Part shown: piece after piece, positions 61,377 to 64,000 of the stretch
Layout of the letters: the number at the start of each line of letters is the position of its first letter
Position numbering within the stretch: position 1 is the stretch's first letter
Assembly (NCBI GenBank): GCA_020638525.1
Contig: JACKIL010000006.1
Span: 86,001 to 150,000, forward strand
DNA: 64,000 bases
Direction of reading: 5' to 3'
Origin: Caulobacterales bacterium
GTDB lineage: Bacteria > Pseudomonadota > Alphaproteobacteria > Caulobacterales > Parvularculaceae
Program-made: the position numbers and the translations under genes
The notes under the pieces: generated by a model
Seen by the model: the letters and a program-made list of their open reading frames with translations, nothing else
Told to the model about the DNA's origin: nothing
Databases searched by the model: none

Positions 61377-61494
61377 GGCCTGGCGGCGACCTACTCTCCC
61401 ACATCTTAAGATGTAGTACCATTGGCGCTGGGGACTTTAACGACCGAGTTCGGAATGGGATCGGGTGGAGGCTCCCCGCCATAACCACCGGGCC
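61377..61494 (-). rRNA. rrf: 5S ribosomal RNA
   Basis: A 118-base 5S rRNA on the minus strand: GGCCCGGTGGTTATGGCG at the 5' end, CCCATTCCGAACTCGG and GTTAAAGTCCCCAGCGCC in loop B/C regions, and AGAGTAGGTCGCCGCCAGGC at the 3' end. The terminal stem pairs GGCCCGG with CCAGGCC with one mismatch. Follows 23S by about 115 bp. Confidence 0.95.
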
Positions 61495-61585
61495 GGCAAA
61501 GACGATTGATTGCGAGAGTTTTCAGTTAACGACCGCTACGAAGCTGATCCTTGTACGGATCGTTCGCCACGCATGAGTTTTTGCT

Positions 61586-61608
61586 CCTCATGCAGAAACT
61601 GCATGAGG
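61586..61608. repeat. Processing-type hairpin between 23S and 5S
   Basis: Perfect 10-bp arms (CCTCATGCAG, CTGCATGAGG) with an AAA loop, directly at the 3' end of the 23S gene. Probably an RNase III-type processing or boundary stem. Confidence 0.6.
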
Positions 61609-61609
61609 A

Positions 61610-64000
<2,391 letters not shown>

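Overview
The window looks like chromosomal DNA of a GC-rich, aerobic to micro-aerobic alphaproteobacterium. The evidence is an IscR-headed suf operon with a class I cysteine desulfurase in front of sufB, the order der-bamB-YfgM-like, a single-cysteine DksA, an O2-sensing FnrL, a complete cbb3 oxidase locus (ccoNOQP-ccoGHIS) and an alphaproteobacterial-type initiator tRNA. I cannot name the genus from sequence alone. I see no insertion sequence, prophage, integrase or CRISPR array; nearly all of the window is densely packed genes.

Layout. 1-4.0 kb: Fe-S cluster assembly operon on the minus strand (iscR, cysteine desulfurase, sufB, then a lipoprotein-type RidA and a secreted cupin wedged before sufC, which runs off the window). 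4.3-11 kb: alpha/beta hydrolase, class C beta-lactamase-like hydrolase, membrane protein, trmFO, a TetR regulator with a candidate operator, and an SDR. 11-17 kb (minus): der, bamB, YfgM-like, panB, NnrU-like, apt. 17-23 kb: M13 peptidase lipoprotein, DEAD-box helicase, diguanylate cyclase, VOC protein, dksA. 23.2-24.1 kb holds no convincing gene.

24-30 kb is a cell-wall/peptide-ligase neighbourhood: a lysozyme-fold protein with a C-terminal membrane anchor, a Mur ligase of MurC/Mpl type, an LD-carboxypeptidase, and an RLAN/RimK-type ATP-grasp ligase overlapping a GNAT acetyltransferase. 30-42 kb: a very large secreted TolB-like/amidohydrolase protein, UDG-family protein, Cys-rich repeat lipoprotein, GFA protein, CNT nucleoside transporter, phosphomannomutase, aspartyl-protease-like lipoprotein, fabH, TSUP exporter, dusA.

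42-57 kb is a micro-oxic respiration and copper block: a DUF2189 membrane protein, ccoS-I-H-G-P-Q-O-N, a small DUF2946-like secreted protein divergent from ccoN, fnrL, hemN, an L-2-hydroxyglutarate-oxidase-like flavoprotein, then a second DUF2946-type protein followed by a copper-type TonB-dependent receptor. Three FNR-type palindromes tie ccoN, hemN and DUF2189 to the local FnrL. Copper uptake (TonB receptor), copper delivery (CcoI/CcoG) and haem supply (HemN) plausibly serve the cbb3 oxidase together.

57-64 kb: initiator tRNA, a lipoprotein-type methyltransferase, a GT39-like and a DPM1-GtrA glycosyltransferase pair, and the 3' part of an rRNA operon (5S and 23S, minus strand) that runs off the right edge. 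Two genes too short for routine ORF calling, ccoS (55 aa, GTG start) and ccoQ (53 aa), were recovered by translation.
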